A stretch of 45,722 nt of DNA from Gracilaria domingensis (GCA_022539475.1 VCMS01000465.1:1-45722), one strand, 5' to 3'. Positions 19,172-29,997 are shown, counted from the first letter of the stretch. A program made the numbers and translations. Notes: generated from the sequence alone by a model not told the origin.

Positions 19172-22100
19172 ATGGTCTACTACTGTACACATAAGAAGCG
19201 TGGGTGCCCCTTCGTTACTCGCCGAGGAGTCTTATCTCTTCAACAGCATGTCAACCATTGCCCGTTTCGTCTGAAAGCAGCGCTGGAAGACGACAATAGC
19301 CGGCCCATTCGGAGAAGCAAGCGTCTCAAGCTTTCCGCGCCCGCGCCCGCATCTTCCGAAACGGTCACTGCCTCTTGTCGCCTTCCCGAGCCTCCAGTGT
19401 CCGAGGACATCGTCGACCCCACTCCGTGCGCCCCTCCCATTCCGGACACTTCGCATTGTGTTTCTCCTTCCCCGGGTCCCGCGTCATTAGAGCGAGAACA
19501 CGGAAGCAGTTCCCGCCCAGTGCCTTCTGAGGAGGCCCTTGGTGATTTGCATATGGATTATCTCACGGTTTGTCTGGCTTCAGTAGCTTCCAACCTTGGT
19601 CATCGTGAGGCGGACGAGCTAATTGGGCTACTTCGGGACCCGCGATTCTCGCAAAAGCGATTCAACGAGACCATAACAAGTTCCAAGCGCTGTACAGAAC
19701 TGAAGAACGCCATTTTCGAACGATACGCCTCAAAGGACGGTTTCAATCGCAGAACTGTCTCGCCAGAAGGATGTAAGTTCAGCGCCACCCTCTACACGAG
19801 AGACCCCGTTCAGACACTTGTGAAACAGCTCCAGTTGGCTAACAACGAAAACACATTCTTCCACCCTATACCTCAGACCCACTCCACGAAAATATCTCAC
19901 CCCATGTCCGGCTCTCTCGCAAGAGACGCCACCTCAAAACTTAAGGAAATTGTCATGGGCTCTTTGGATAGTAGAATAGTGTGGTACTCCCAAGAAATAA
20001 GTTACAGTGAATCTTTCGTAGGTCTTCTGCAGGTATACACCGATAAGTCTTCAACAACTCTAAAGCAAACATCGGTTACCGCCTATCCTCTTCACCTCAT
20101 ATTTCTCAACTTCTCCGACGAGCTTCGCCGTAAGTGTATCCGTGATGACCTCACAGTAGTGGCATACTTCCCTACCACACTGATCGAGGTTTCCGCATCT
20201 GAAGCAGACGCAATGCCATTCGTTTCTAGCAAGTCTCTACGCGAGTCCAGGATGCAAATCCTTCAAGAATCTCTTCGTCAAGTCCTGGAGCCCATTCTAA
20301 ATCTCACGCAGAAAGGTTTTCATTTCATCGGCGAAGACAAACTAAGTCGAGTGTGCCATCCTCTGCTTGCAAGTTATTGTGCGGATATTCCTGAGGCTAA
20401 GGACATTCTGTCTATTCTTCATGGGACCAAAACGGAAAGCCCGTGTCATAGATGCAAAGCCCCTCGCTCATCTTTATGCAGTCCTATTCCCACCTCATTC
20501 AACGGACGTTCTCAAAAGCACACGAAAAGCATCCGAAAGACATACACAGCTATCTTGCAACATGCACAAAAAGACGAGGCGGAAAGACGTCCACGTCGTG
20601 CGAGAGAGAGGAGATCTCAAGCGGATACTCTGATGCGTTCAAATTCCATATCTCTCATTCCTTTGTTCCTCAAAACTTCCGTAAGCCTTGGAATGATCCC
20701 GGGATTGTCTCCATACAGTCTGTTCTCATTCGAACCATTACACAACTTGCATCTCGGCATCTCAAAGTTGATAAAAATGGCCACAATCGAGAGACTGCAG
20801 TCAGACACCCTGTGCACCACAATAGGAACATCTGCATCGCGTTCATTTCGGACGATACGCACCCAACTCTTCAACCATGCAAACGCAATTCTAGCTGCCA
20901 TAGAACGCGATTCTCCTGCCAAAGGTTTACATATCGATTTCTCCACGCAGGAGAAAGGCAAATCTTTGAATGGTATCTTCACGAAAGACGGTCTCCGTGG
21001 AATGCTGGAGGCCAAAAAATACAAAGCACTTGACATGGTCTTTCCCTTCATAGGAGCATTCTTTGACATATGCTGTGGAGAACAGGACGTTGCCCCAATC
21101 ACAACCGTTTTCTCTCAGTACTCGGACTTGCTTTCGACCTTATTCAGATACAATCGTGACCCGTATTGGACTGAAAGCTCTCTCCTGTGTCTTAGTTCGG
21201 AGATTGAAGCCTTCAAGCGTTCCGCAACAAAGACTCTGGCGGATTTCCATCCCTCCAGACTGGGAACTCTGAAGTTTCAGCTTCTCGATCATCTCGTGGA
21301 CGATATTCGCCGTCTGGGAAGTATCAAGTACTACGACGCAGGCATATACGAACATGCACACCTGCTATTTAAAAGACACTACAAAAAGACGTCCAGAAGA
21401 ACAGCAACGGCTGTGGAGGAGACGATTCGCTCCATTGAGCACGGACATGTTAGAAAGCAATGGAATGGCAATACTCCTTACCAGCGTAATCCTGGTTTAC
21501 CAGGAACTTCCACACAGCTTCCTCGGTTTGCAATGAGAGGCCGTTCTTTCACTTTACGAGCTCTTCAACATTGTGTTTCAAGTATGTCCAGTTCAAAAAC
21601 ATGGACTGCTGTTAGAGAAATGTTCTCAAGTACGGACACAAGGTCGATTCTTGATCAAATTGGTGAACGGGCCCTTCCTCCTTTCCTCAGTCTCGTGAAA
21701 GAAACACTGGATGAGCACTCTATTACATACTTCCCAGAAAAGACAAGGATAACTCTGGTGAATTCGGCCCTCGTGAAAGGCGGTTTCGTTCCGACTCTTG
21801 AACACTTCGATTCGTCTTCTAAGGCACTTAAGCTGGGACGACCCAAATACCCCATCATCCAACGTGTCTTCGCTTCCCCAGCATTTGGTCCCAGTAGAAA
21901 GCCAAAGTTTTCCACTGTATTGGTAAGCAGAGAAGATTCAGAGACTTGGGTTGCCCAGGTAGTCGCTCTGATTCGAATATCTCTCCTTGATTCTGCACTT
22001 ACCGCACCAGAGGTGGCATTCGTCCGGTATTTCGAGGTTTTACCCCCCGCAACAAACATCTACCACATATTGAAATGCATATCTTTACGGTGGGCTACAA

Positions 22101-22351
22101 ACGATGAAAAGAACCACACTCTTCCGTTCCCTCGTCATTCCAAAGCGGAGACTATCGTAGAGTTAACTCCTTGGTACGGGATGGTTCCGGCTCCTGCACT
22201 ACAGGGAACTGTCCATGTTGTTCGATCAAACTACCCTGCTCCACCTTTTTGTCCTCCACTTCAATGGTTTCAGCACCGATTCTACATCAATCGATTCTAT
22301 CATGATTCAGATGAAGGACCAACTGAGCACGTTGATCTTGTACAGCCTTAA
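19172..22351 (+). CDS. Plavaka-like (CACTA superfamily) transposase
   Basis: I take the first ATG, 19172 (the frame is open further up but has no ATG), giving about 1059 residues without an intron. The N-terminus has a C2H2-like finger (CTHKKRGCPFVTRRGVLSLQQHVNHC), here given by its ends C at residue 5 and final C near residue 30. The middle has VTAYPLHLIFLNFSDELRRK, then LSRVCHPLLASYCADIPEAK and a CHRCKAP knuckle. Later come FEPLHNLHLGISKLIK and LLDHLVDDIRRLGSIKYYD with EHAHLLFKRHY. This order resembles Plavaka transposases of basidiomycetes. It would cut and paste a DNA transposon. Its stop overlaps the stop of convergent gene X. The frame is intact, so it may be functional. I did not assign the DDE residues. 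Confidence 0.72.
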   Translation: MVYYCTHKKRGCPFVTRRGVLSLQQHVNHCPFRLKAALEDDNSRPIRRSKRLKLSAPAPASSETVTASCRLPEPPVSEDIVDPTPCAPPIPDTSHCVSPSPGPASLEREHGSSSRPVPSEEALGDLHMDYLTVCLASVASNLGHREADELIGLLRDPRFSQKRFNETITSSKRCTELKNAIFERYASKDGFNRRTVSPEGCKFSATLYTRDPVQTLVKQLQLANNENTFFHPIPQTHSTKISHPMSGSLARDATSKLKEIVMGSLDSRIVWYSQEISYSESFVGLLQVYTDKSSTTLKQTSVTAYPLHLIFLNFSDELRRKCIRDDLTVVAYFPTTLIEVSASEADAMPFVSSKSLRESRMQILQESLRQVLEPILNLTQKGFHFIGEDKLSRVCHPLLASYCADIPEAKDILSILHGTKTESPCHRCKAPRSSLCSPIPTSFNGRSQKHTKSIRKTYTAILQHAQKDEAERRPRRARERRSQADTLMRSNSISLIPLFLKTSVSLGMIPGLSPYSLFSFEPLHNLHLGISKLIKMATIERLQSDTLCTTIGTSASRSFRTIRTQLFNHANAILAAIERDSPAKGLHIDFSTQEKGKSLNGIFTKDGLRGMLEAKKYKALDMVFPFIGAFFDICCGEQDVAPITTVFSQYSDLLSTLFRYNRDPYWTESSLLCLSSEIEAFKRSATKTLADFHPSRLGTLKFQLLDHLVDDIRRLGSIKYYDAGIYEHAHLLFKRHYKKTSRRTATAVEETIRSIEHGHVRKQWNGNTPYQRNPGLPGTSTQLPRFAMRGRSFTLRALQHCVSSMSSSKTWTAVREMFSSTDTRSILDQIGERALPPFLSLVKETLDEHSITYFPEKTRITLVNSALVKGGFVPTLEHFDSSSKALKLGRPKYPIIQRVFASPAFGPSRKPKFSTVLVSREDSETWVAQVVALIRISLLDSALTAPEVAFVRYFEVLPPATNIYHILKCISLRWATNDEKNHTLPFPRHSKAETIVELTPWYGMVPAPALQGTVHVVRSNYPAPPFCPPLQWFQHRFYINRFYHDSDEGPTEHVDLVQP

Positions 22352-24745
22352 ACATTAAGGGCTCCATCCTCTACATGTTCACCTTGTCGTGCCTTTTCTT
22401 GTGATCCTGTGTTACTTCCGAAATCGTTCATGTCCATTTCCTTGAACTCCATATCCCCTTCCTCGCATTCACCAACGAAGCAATCGCTAATAGACCCCAA
22501 TCTTCGGCTCACACTGTCAATAAAAAATTGTTCTTTCACAGTGAGGTAAAGTCTTCCGTTCGACGGCATTCGATATCCAAATGTAGCCTCTCTCATGTCA
22601 TTACCAAGAACCTTAGTCCAATCTTCCGTTGTCGTTCCAAAATTATGAAACTCGCTGGAATTGGTCCTCAAGAGACGTTGCCTAACATCCCCCAGAACAT
22701 TCTTTAAACACAGAGGTAGCAGTTCTGCAAACTTCTTTGTAAACAGTTTCTGTCTCTGGCCACCCCTTGACACATCCGTACTTAGAAGGCTCACAACCGT
22801 CAACACCCAAGCGTCCAAACGTGCGAGCAACAGTATTGTGCCATCTAAAAAGGTGCCCGTATCCTTGTCTTCCACATCATACCCAATAAACTCCTTCAGC
22901 ACTTGTACCCCGACACGGTTTCGGAAGAACAAGTCTTGATCTTCCGTCGGCATATCCTCGACATTGTCCGTATTGGAGTACTTTAGACGAACAAATGGGG
23001 CTTTTCTCCACCATGAAGTGTTCGGTACACCATTTTCGTCAAGACGCAGTATGTTCTCCTGCGCTTCCTTCAACTGCATTGTGAGTTCGTCAGCATTCTC
23101 TTCTACCAGCTTTGTTCTTCTCCAAATCAGATCGTACCCCAGGAGCAGAAATAGTTTATCCCTCGAATTTCTCTTACGAACGCCCACGACGTCACTCATG
23201 GTCTGCCGCATTCTCTGCCTAAGGCACATATCTGCACAAAGTTCCAGTATACACCTGTCGGTAAGAGATGCTTTTCTAATACCTTCCCAGCTCAACTCCT
23301 TCAACTCGCTTTCAACCATTTTCTTCAGCAAAGCATCTGGCCCCCCCTCTACCGACGGTGTGAACATGCCAAAACTGCCCAAGAGCTCCACGGGGTTTTA
23401 AGGAACAATGTATGAACCACCTTCCTCCGGCTCAATAAGCCCTTCCCCACTCTCAGTTGCGTCTTCCACCTTCTCGGCACGGTTACCTCAGTTTCGGGTG
23501 AGCGACTCACCTTCGAGCCATAGCTCACTTGTTTCTCTCCTTGCCCACGTCAGCATGTTGTGATACACTGCTCGAGCAACCCCTCGAAACTCGTCGCACA
23601 CCTCAATTTTATGCTTCTTTCGACCTGTCTGCCCAGGTTCACGAGCACGTGTACTCCTATCTCCCTCCTGTTTCAGTGCCCCTCTTAGCCCTTCAATGAC
23701 TAGATCCTTCTCTTCAAGCCTCTTTTTCAAAGCCGTACTCTGCTCTTGGGCGACCTTCACTAGAATTCCCCGAACCATCAAGTCCTCTTGTAGCGTCTAA
23801 ACCTTTTCTTTCAAGCAATTCAGTTCATTTAAAAGATCACGTCTGTTCATAGAGGTTGATTTCACACCAGTATGGATATCTTTCGGTATTTTCCTAGCCT
23901 CTTCGGCGACAGGCTCCGGTAATGCCGCAGGATTCGGTGTTATTTCGTTATCGGAACTATCCTCATGGGCCATACCCTTAGACACGAGAGGCTGCAGGCG
24001 GTCTGTGTCCACCCTTGGCACGGGCTCCGAGCTGCAACTCCCGTGTCTGTCCTCCTCCATGGCATGGTATACCAGATGAATTGGGCCTCGTACGAGCTGC
24101 AACGGCCCCCGTTCTGGAAAGAGGGGAAGGTTGATGAGTAACTCGTCTATCAGTTGTCTCTCGATTTCTTATTGTCTTTCTCCCTTGTCCGCACCCATTG
24201 CGAGGCATGATACAATTCATAGCGGCCCCAGTTCTAGAAGACAGGGATGGACGTGACGATCTTAATATACTAGGGCTCTCACGACTTCTCGTCATTTTCC
24301 CTTGTTGTCCAGATCCACTGGGCGGCGTAACCCGCGCCCCAGTAGCTCCGGTCTTCGATATCGGCCGGGGACATGAAGGTTTTGGTGTCATACGAACCTC
24401 TTCAGTTCCAGTTGTCCTGCCCTCCTGTCCTGACCCGCTGGGCCGAGTTACCTCATCTTCTTGAGGAGCAGAGACAGATGCACGATTTGCATTATCGGCA
24501 GTTGACGGCACGACATCGTTCGCTGATCCACGAATTCTTGACGCAATCCCGGAAGACGCTCCGCTGCGAGATGGGCGAGAGAGTCCTGTAGAAGGACGCC
24601 CACTGACTCTCTCCTTCGTCGAGGACGACTTCCGTTTAGGAAGTGCGGTGCTTGTAGCCTGATTCGTATCATCCGATGCTCTTCTCTTCTTCTGTCCACT
24701 CTTGTTCCGCTGCGTACTATTTCGCTTTCTCGGCGTTATACCCAT
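22348..24745 (-). pseudogene. Gene X, left copy (coiled-coil protein), decayed
   Basis: Starts at ATG 24745 (MGITPRKRNSTQRNK) and would give about 800 residues. The first ~200 are basic, Ser/Arg/Thr-rich and low in complexity. A coiled coil follows (NELNCLKEKV, KKRLEEKDLVIEGLRGALKQE), then a globular-looking C-terminal half (from FGMFTPSVEGGPDALLKK) matching no family I know. The copy is broken: a frameshift near 24050 relative to the right copy, and stops ending segments at 23797, 23488 and about 23397. The last segment (22348-23391) is open for 347 codons. Its stop codon shares two bases with the stop of the convergent transposase gene. Function unknown. Confidence 0.7.
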
Positions 24746-24980
24746 GCTGTGGAGATAAACAGGGTAATGAAACGAAATTGTTGGGGAGGGGGGGAGGTGC
24801 ATGGTTCAGATATTCCGGGAGACTCCGCAGTTCCTGCTTTTTAGGAATTTGAGGTGCCCAATGGGTCGCAAATATCGCCGTTACAGATGAAGAGCTCCAG
24901 TGTACATGTACAACAACGCGTATTGCAGGCAGCTGCAACATTCACAAGCATATTTACTTTCTATTCGGTACTGAACTCAT
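24746..24980 (-). other. Spacer between methyltransferase-SET and X (left copy)
   Basis: 235 bp matching 34092-34339 in the right copy apart from a shorter C-run (here near 24784-24794). It presumably holds the end of one transcript and the promoter of X. I see no gene. Confidence 0.5.
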
Positions 24981-26546
24981 CTATTGCTCCAATGTCAGAG
25001 CCCAGTCCCAGGCGTACTGCTCTCCGTAGTTGAAATACAACTCTTCGCCCCTCTCAATATCTCTTACTGCTCTACAACGAAGTAGAGCATAGTTAGAAAG
25101 GTCTGACTTAAACTGTATCACGGACTTCGCTTCCACCACCTGCACATTGGCACTTCGAGTCCTGTTTGACCGGGGCTCCGATAAATCGGGATCCCCAGCA
25201 TGATATCCGGCGTCGTTGATGTAGCCCCCGATACAAAAAGGCGCCGGGACAATGTAGACTTCGCTCTCCTTTCTATCCTGAGCCTGTCCTGGTCTGTTCC
25301 TCAGGTGCAGAAACTCCGTACCAGTCACAGTGACCATCATAGAAAACAACTTGTACCGCACTGGAGTTGCTCCGAGACAGCCACTTCCATACGTTAAGTG
25401 TCTTTCCTTCCGGTTCGTCAGATCCGTGTATACCAAAGTTCCATAAAAATGACAGATTGTTTCCCCAGCCAATATCTTATGTTCCGTGAACACCCCCATA
25501 CCAGCACGGGGATGTCGAATCTTAGAAGATGCTATATGTAAGCGATAGCGATTGGCTTCAACAGTCAACAGCATATGCATATCCATAAGATTCAGAGCTC
25601 CTCGGTACTTCCCCTCCCAAAGATCTACAGTACGCTGTCCACACTTCTCGACAAAGTCCCAGTCCTTCCAGTATCTTTCTAGGAACTGAGTAATATGTCT
25701 AGGCATCACTTGGTACTGGGGGTAACCAAATGGAGCCTCCCATTCAAGCCGACCTCGGTCCCGATGTGGAACCCGTTCATAGGTCGTTGAAGCCGCATAC
25801 ACCACCTCCTGTTCAACCAGGATGTCATTCTTCCCCCGCGAATAACTTCGGCCATAAGAGTCGTTAGATGGTGCTTCGCATGGCTGAAACATGGCCTATT
25901 CTTCTCGCACCCCAAGCCCATGACAAGATCAACCGGTCTTGTGAAGCGACATATCAACTCCTTCATCAACTCCTCGACTTCTGCTCCGGTCTTATGTACT
26001 GCCACCTGGTACTGAACTACCTGGCTCATGTACCTTCCATGTCAACCACTCCCCCGCTCTCGGTTTGGGCACCCGGTCAATTACATTCCTGTTATCCGGG
26101 AAAGTGGAAGGAATGAAATTGTTCTCCTCAAATGGAGTAAGACTGGCTTCCTCCGATGTCGCAATCCACGCTTCACCCCATGAACGGCGTACTCCGTTAC
26201 GGGCTGTATCCCAAACTTCCGTGATTCCCTCCAACATTACTGCGATACCGGATGAACACCAGTGGATTCGCATCCACTTTAAACGAAGGCATGAGTTCTG
26301 GTTTACCTTCGCTTCCAGCTTCATCTTTCGTACTCGCCGTTTCCGAAAGTATCCTGTGCCACACATGAAACTGTGCCATGGCACAGAATATAATGAAGTG
26401 CCCACCTGACCGAAGCGCGGAACTTATTAAGTCAGCCGTACGGATCATGTCTTCCTCACTGAAGACATCATGACCACTATTTCCGTTTGTTCCTCTTCCT
26501 TCGAGTGTTAAAGGGAGGGTCTGTTAGGACAAGCTGTGCTTCACCC
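24981..26546 (-). pseudogene. DNA methyltransferase-SET fusion, left copy, decayed and truncated by the gap
   Basis: From the gap inward it begins at GEAQLVLTDPPFNTRRKRNKR (methyltransferase motif IV, DPPF), equivalent to about residue 503 of the intact protein. An extra base near 26480 then ends the frame. Further frameshifts separate the pieces ending near 25992, 25706 and 24981. At about 25915-25920 the text goes from DLVM straight to GLGCEK: 64 bases of the intact copy are replaced by one, an in-frame loss of 21 residues including AdoMet-binding motif I (MFAGTFSTG). The SET part (24981-25890) is nearly identical to the intact copy and still in one frame. It could not methylate DNA. Confidence 0.85.
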
Positions 26547-27209
26547 NNNNNNNNNNNNNNNNNNNNNNNNNNNNNNNNNNNNNNNNNNNNNNNNNNNNNN
26601 NNNNNNNNNNNNNNNNNNNNNNNNNNNNNNNNNNNNNNNNNNNNNNNNNNNNNNNNNNNNNNNNNNNNNNNNNNNNNNNNNNNNNNNNNNNNNNNNNNNN
26701 NNNNNNNNNNNNNNNNNNNNNNNNNNNNNNNNNNNNNNNNNNNNNNNNNNNNNNNNNNNNNNNNNNNNNNNNNNNNNNNNNNNNNNNNNNNNNNNNNNNN
26801 NNNNNNNNNNNNNNNNNNNNNNNNNNNNNNNNNNNNNNNNNNNNNNNNNNNNNNNNNNNNNNNNNNNNNNNNNNNNNNNNNNNNNNNNNNNNNNNNNNNN
26901 NNNNNNNNNNNNNNNNNNNNNNNNNNNNNNNNNNNNNNNNNNNNNNNNNNNNNNNNNNNNNNNNNNNNNNNNNNNNNNNNNNNNNNNNNNNNNNNNNNNN
27001 NNNNNNNNNNNNNNNNNNNNNNNNNNNNNNNNNNNNNNNNNNNNNNNNNNNNNNNNNNNNNNNNNNNNNNNNNNNNNNNNNNNNNNNNNNNNNNNNNNNN
27101 NNNNNNNNNNNNNNNNNNNNNNNNNNNNNNNNNNNNNNNNNNNNNNNNNNNNNNNNNNNNNNNNNNNNNNNNNNNNNNNNNNNNNNNNNNNNNNNNNNNN
27201 NNNNNNNNN
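26547..27209. other. Assembly gap (663 N)
   Basis: Run of N. On its left the methyltransferase-SET relic runs in; on its right the reading frame following the ParB-like gene runs in. These are different genes, so the junction between the two inverted units is hidden here, or two contigs were wrongly joined. Any reading frame spanning it is not real evidence of a fusion. Confidence 1.
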
Positions 27210-27976
27210 TACTCCATACCAAATGTCTCCGCCCGTATGCGATGTTCAGCCCTTGCAGCGTGCCAAAAGACAAGATGGTGTACATCTCTGAGATTCGAGA
27301 CACTTAGCAGCTCCGACCTATGTCCCTTCGGCAAGTGAATGACTCTGAGCCAGGGGTCCTTGTGCTCAATTACGTTCTTCCCTTGCCATTCCTGCGGTCT
27401 CAGCCTGGCATACCCGCACCATGATGGGTTCAGTGGGCCATCATATGGGTCACCTCGAACAAGTCCGTGCTCCTCAGATTCCGGAAGAGCTGTAGGTAAC
27501 TCGTCATCAAATGACCCCCCACCTGTCTCTTGCTGATCGTCTGGCGCAGCATCTTTCTCGACGGTGACAACCCGTGGAACTGTCACAGAAAGAAGCTCAT
27601 CGTCATCCACAAATGCAGAACTGCCTGCGTTCTCTGCATTCGCTCCCTCTCCCAATGCCACGAACTGAACCTTCATCGACCTTCCTCTCAGCACATGTTC
27701 ATTTAGTTGAGACATCAGGTCATCCGGTGTCATGCTGTTCAGAGTAGATCTCATCTGTTGTGTGAAAGTCTTTCTCCGTTTCTTCCTCGGCGGAGCCCGC
27801 TGTTCTTCTTCAGAGCTATCCAGAACTTCTATGGCACCTCGATTTCGGCCGTGCTCAATTTCCCTATAACTCACCTGCGCCCGTTCTCGTGCACTTCTTC
27901 GCGGCTCCCCTTCTTCACTGGCAGATGTTGCAGCAGCAGCAGCGGGAGTCCTCCTCTTCGTCACGGACTGCTTCAC
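27210..27976 (-). CDS. Unknown reading frame downstream of the ParB-like gene, cut by the gap
   Basis: About 255 codons before the gap. It overlaps the ParB-like frame and lies in its -1 frame; the codon at 27976 is GTG, and the first ATG comes about 80 codons in (MRSTLNSMTPDDLM). Likely explanations are a one-base error or indel in the C-rich run near 27985-27995, which would fuse both frames into a protein of over 900 residues, or a separate gene. Visible features are an acidic Ser/Glu stretch, a basic NLS-like PPRKKRRKTF, and then a globular-looking region with LNPSWCGYARLRPQEW and VIHLPKGHRSELLSV. I recognise no domain. Confidence 0.45.
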
Positions 27977-29997
27977 TGGTGCGGGGGCGGAATTACCTTG
28001 AGCATCGTCCGCAATCGATTCTGAACGGAAGTCGTGGCAGTTCTAATTGAGTTCGTCCTGCTCCGAACACGCGGCAATGTGTTGAAGTTCACAACTTGTC
28101 CCAAAAGGAACTGATACACAGCTGCGTTGTTGTCTGGGTCTTCAACGTCATCTTCATTCGATGGAGCAGAAAGACTGACTTCGCGTTTCAGGAACACTTC
28201 CATGGACTCTTCCTCGTTCAGTTCATTCCTCACTGCTCTAGCCGCGCGGAACAGAGACACTGCTCTATCATAAAAGAAACCTCGAACCTCCTCAAAGCTT
28301 TTCCATTGCTTTGTCTTCGTCGACTTGCCCTTCAATAGAAACATCTGAAGACAATCAAGAATGAAGGAAAACTCCTCGGCATCCAAAACATATAGCGGAG
28401 TATGGGACAGATGTGTGAGACCTATGTCACTCACAGTCTCACATATATCCTCGAAATGGGCCAGCATTCCCTCACGAGACATGAGTTGCAGGGCGACATT
28501 GGCATATCTCAGGTACTGACGCTCTTGCACAGTCCCAATCAGTTGGCTCTCCTTCAACACTTCTGTCACTTCTGCAGGATCCACGTCTGCCGGCGTCACC
28601 CCCTCAACATCTTCAATTAGAATGGCGACCACACTAACTATAGAGTGTATCTTGTCTGCAAACATCATCCTTCGCATGGTACTCGTCGACTCATTGAGGT
28701 ACGAAGCAACACATAACAATTCCTTCATCCCAATGGGCCTCCCATCTCTTCGTATCAGCAGATTGCAACGCCAAAACTTGGCTAATCGCTTCCACTTCGG
28801 TGCACCAGTCGCTGCCAAATATTGTATAGCTTTCAGACGATGCAAACCATCTACAATGAAGCACTTCTTCGTTAGGCGTCCCTTGTCAGTATCCCTCTCT
28901 CCCGTAGTAGCATCTTGTAAGGCCACCACTGGAGAACCCATCGACTGCAATATCCCCCGCTCCTCCATACTCTTCACAAGGGCTTCAACGTGGCGTTTAC
29001 TTACTCCACGGAGTAAATTGGGCGGAGTGTCCACCAGAGTGATGTCAACAGTAACAACAACCATCCGGTACTGATTGAGGTTCACCTTTGGTACCTTCTG
29101 ACGAATTCGTCTGTACGTCTTGCTCCGAGTAGGTGTCCCTTGTGTTCCAGACCGCTCGCCAGAAACACTTGAACGTGCCATTCTTGCGGACAGAAGCACA
29201 ACGTCATCGTCCTGCTGCTCCGCAGTTTCTGGTGCAGTTTGGGGTACAGATGGACCAGCTCCTTGCGCGGATTGCGCATCCGCGTCTGGAAGGGGACCTT
29301 TCATGATCTCATCTTCCTCCTCTTGCACAGCCGTCCCCTGCTGAACCGTCTGTTTCGACGCAGAAGATCCCCTTGTGTCGACGGTCTGATTCATCGCAGG
29401 AGAAGCCCTTTTCGACGCAGTGGGCTTCGTAGCGGAGGTAGACTTTGTTTGACCTGTCCGCTTCGTAGCTGGGGATGCTCTCGTCTCCATAGACCGCTTC
29501 GTAACAGACGACGGACCTGCCCGCGGAGGTGCTACTGATGCGCTACCTCTCGGTGTTGATGAACTTCGAATTGGCTCCGTGCGGCTTGTCGGCGTCATCA
29601 CCTCACTCATAGCGCTCACCGTTCCTCGCTTCGACGCCGGAATGCTGGCTGCCACCGGTTCCATCATTTTCTCATCCCAAGGAGCGGCCGTCCGGAGATC
29701 CTGGATATATTGTGGAAGATCCAGGCCCTCCGCCCGGTAAGGGTAGAACGTCTGACCGCTTCGACTGATGAGAATATTATGAACCACCACAAGACCTGGG
29801 TCCAATTGCTTCCCGTGCAACTCGCGGCGTAGAACACTTCCAATTCCATGCAACAACGCTTCCCCGACTATCACCTTTCCTTCATCCTCAATATCCATCT
29901 GCAGAGAAACCCGCATTCCACCTTGCAATAATCGAGTGCTCCGCCGAGTGCGAGGAGTCACGCTTTGCGTACGCTTTCGAACACGAGTTGGCTTCAT
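27973..29997 (-). CDS. ParB-like domain protein
   Basis: 674 codons from ATG 29997. The N-terminus is basic (MKPTRVRKRTQSVTPRTRRS), then about 60 globular residues, then a Ser/Thr/Lys-rich repetitive linker to about residue 300. The ParB/Srx-type domain lies at about 325-440: DTPPNLLRGVSKRHVEALVK with SMEERGIL, then CFIVDGLHRLKAIQYLA (V382 onward), the GxHR signature of ParB N-terminal and related nuclease-fold domains. A C-terminal helical region of ~230 residues follows. In bacteria and phages ParB-like domains are often fused to or encoded beside DNA methyltransferases; here the gene diverges from a methyltransferase gene, which supports joint action. CTPase, nuclease or DNA-binding activity cannot be judged. 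It ends in a possible frameshift into the next frame. Confidence 0.7.
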   Translation of the reverse strand: MKPTRVRKRTQSVTPRTRRSTRLLQGGMRVSLQMDIEDEGKVIVGEALLHGIGSVLRRELHGKQLDPGLVVVHNILISRSGQTFYPYRAEGLDLPQYIQDLRTAAPWDEKMMEPVAASIPASKRGTVSAMSEVMTPTSRTEPIRSSSTPRGSASVAPPRAGPSSVTKRSMETRASPATKRTGQTKSTSATKPTASKRASPAMNQTVDTRGSSASKQTVQQGTAVQEEEDEIMKGPLPDADAQSAQGAGPSVPQTAPETAEQQDDDVVLLSARMARSSVSGERSGTQGTPTRSKTYRRIRQKVPKVNLNQYRMVVVTVDITLVDTPPNLLRGVSKRHVEALVKSMEERGILQSMGSPVVALQDATTGERDTDKGRLTKKCFIVDGLHRLKAIQYLAATGAPKWKRLAKFWRCNLLIRRDGRPIGMKELLCVASYLNESTSTMRRMMFADKIHSIVSVVAILIEDVEGVTPADVDPAEVTEVLKESQLIGTVQERQYLRYANVALQLMSREGMLAHFEDICETVSDIGLTHLSHTPLYVLDAEEFSFILDCLQMFLLKGKSTKTKQWKSFEEVRGFFYDRAVSLFRAARAVRNELNEEESMEVFLKREVSLSAPSNEDDVEDPDNNAAVYQFLLGQVVNFNTLPRVRSRTNSIRTATTSVQNRLRTMLKVIPPPHQ

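Larger units (their letters stand above)
23154..26546 (-). repeat. Left arm of the inverted duplication
   Basis: Inverted copy of 32458-35920, covering the second half of the methyltransferase-SET gene, the spacer and most of X. It is highly similar at the nucleotide level with scattered substitutions and small indels. It ends at the N gap on one side. At 23153/23154, where element C interrupts the right arm, the left arm simply continues. Confidence 0.88.

Noticed and set aside
26477..27976. Apparent fusion of the ParB-downstream frame to the methyltransferase DPPF motif
   Set aside because: The connection consists only of N bases; the gap length is not a sequence.
27900..28000. Intron joining the ParB-like frame to the next one
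   Set aside because: The only donor (GTAATT) combined with either visible acceptor leads to an immediate stop or the wrong phase.
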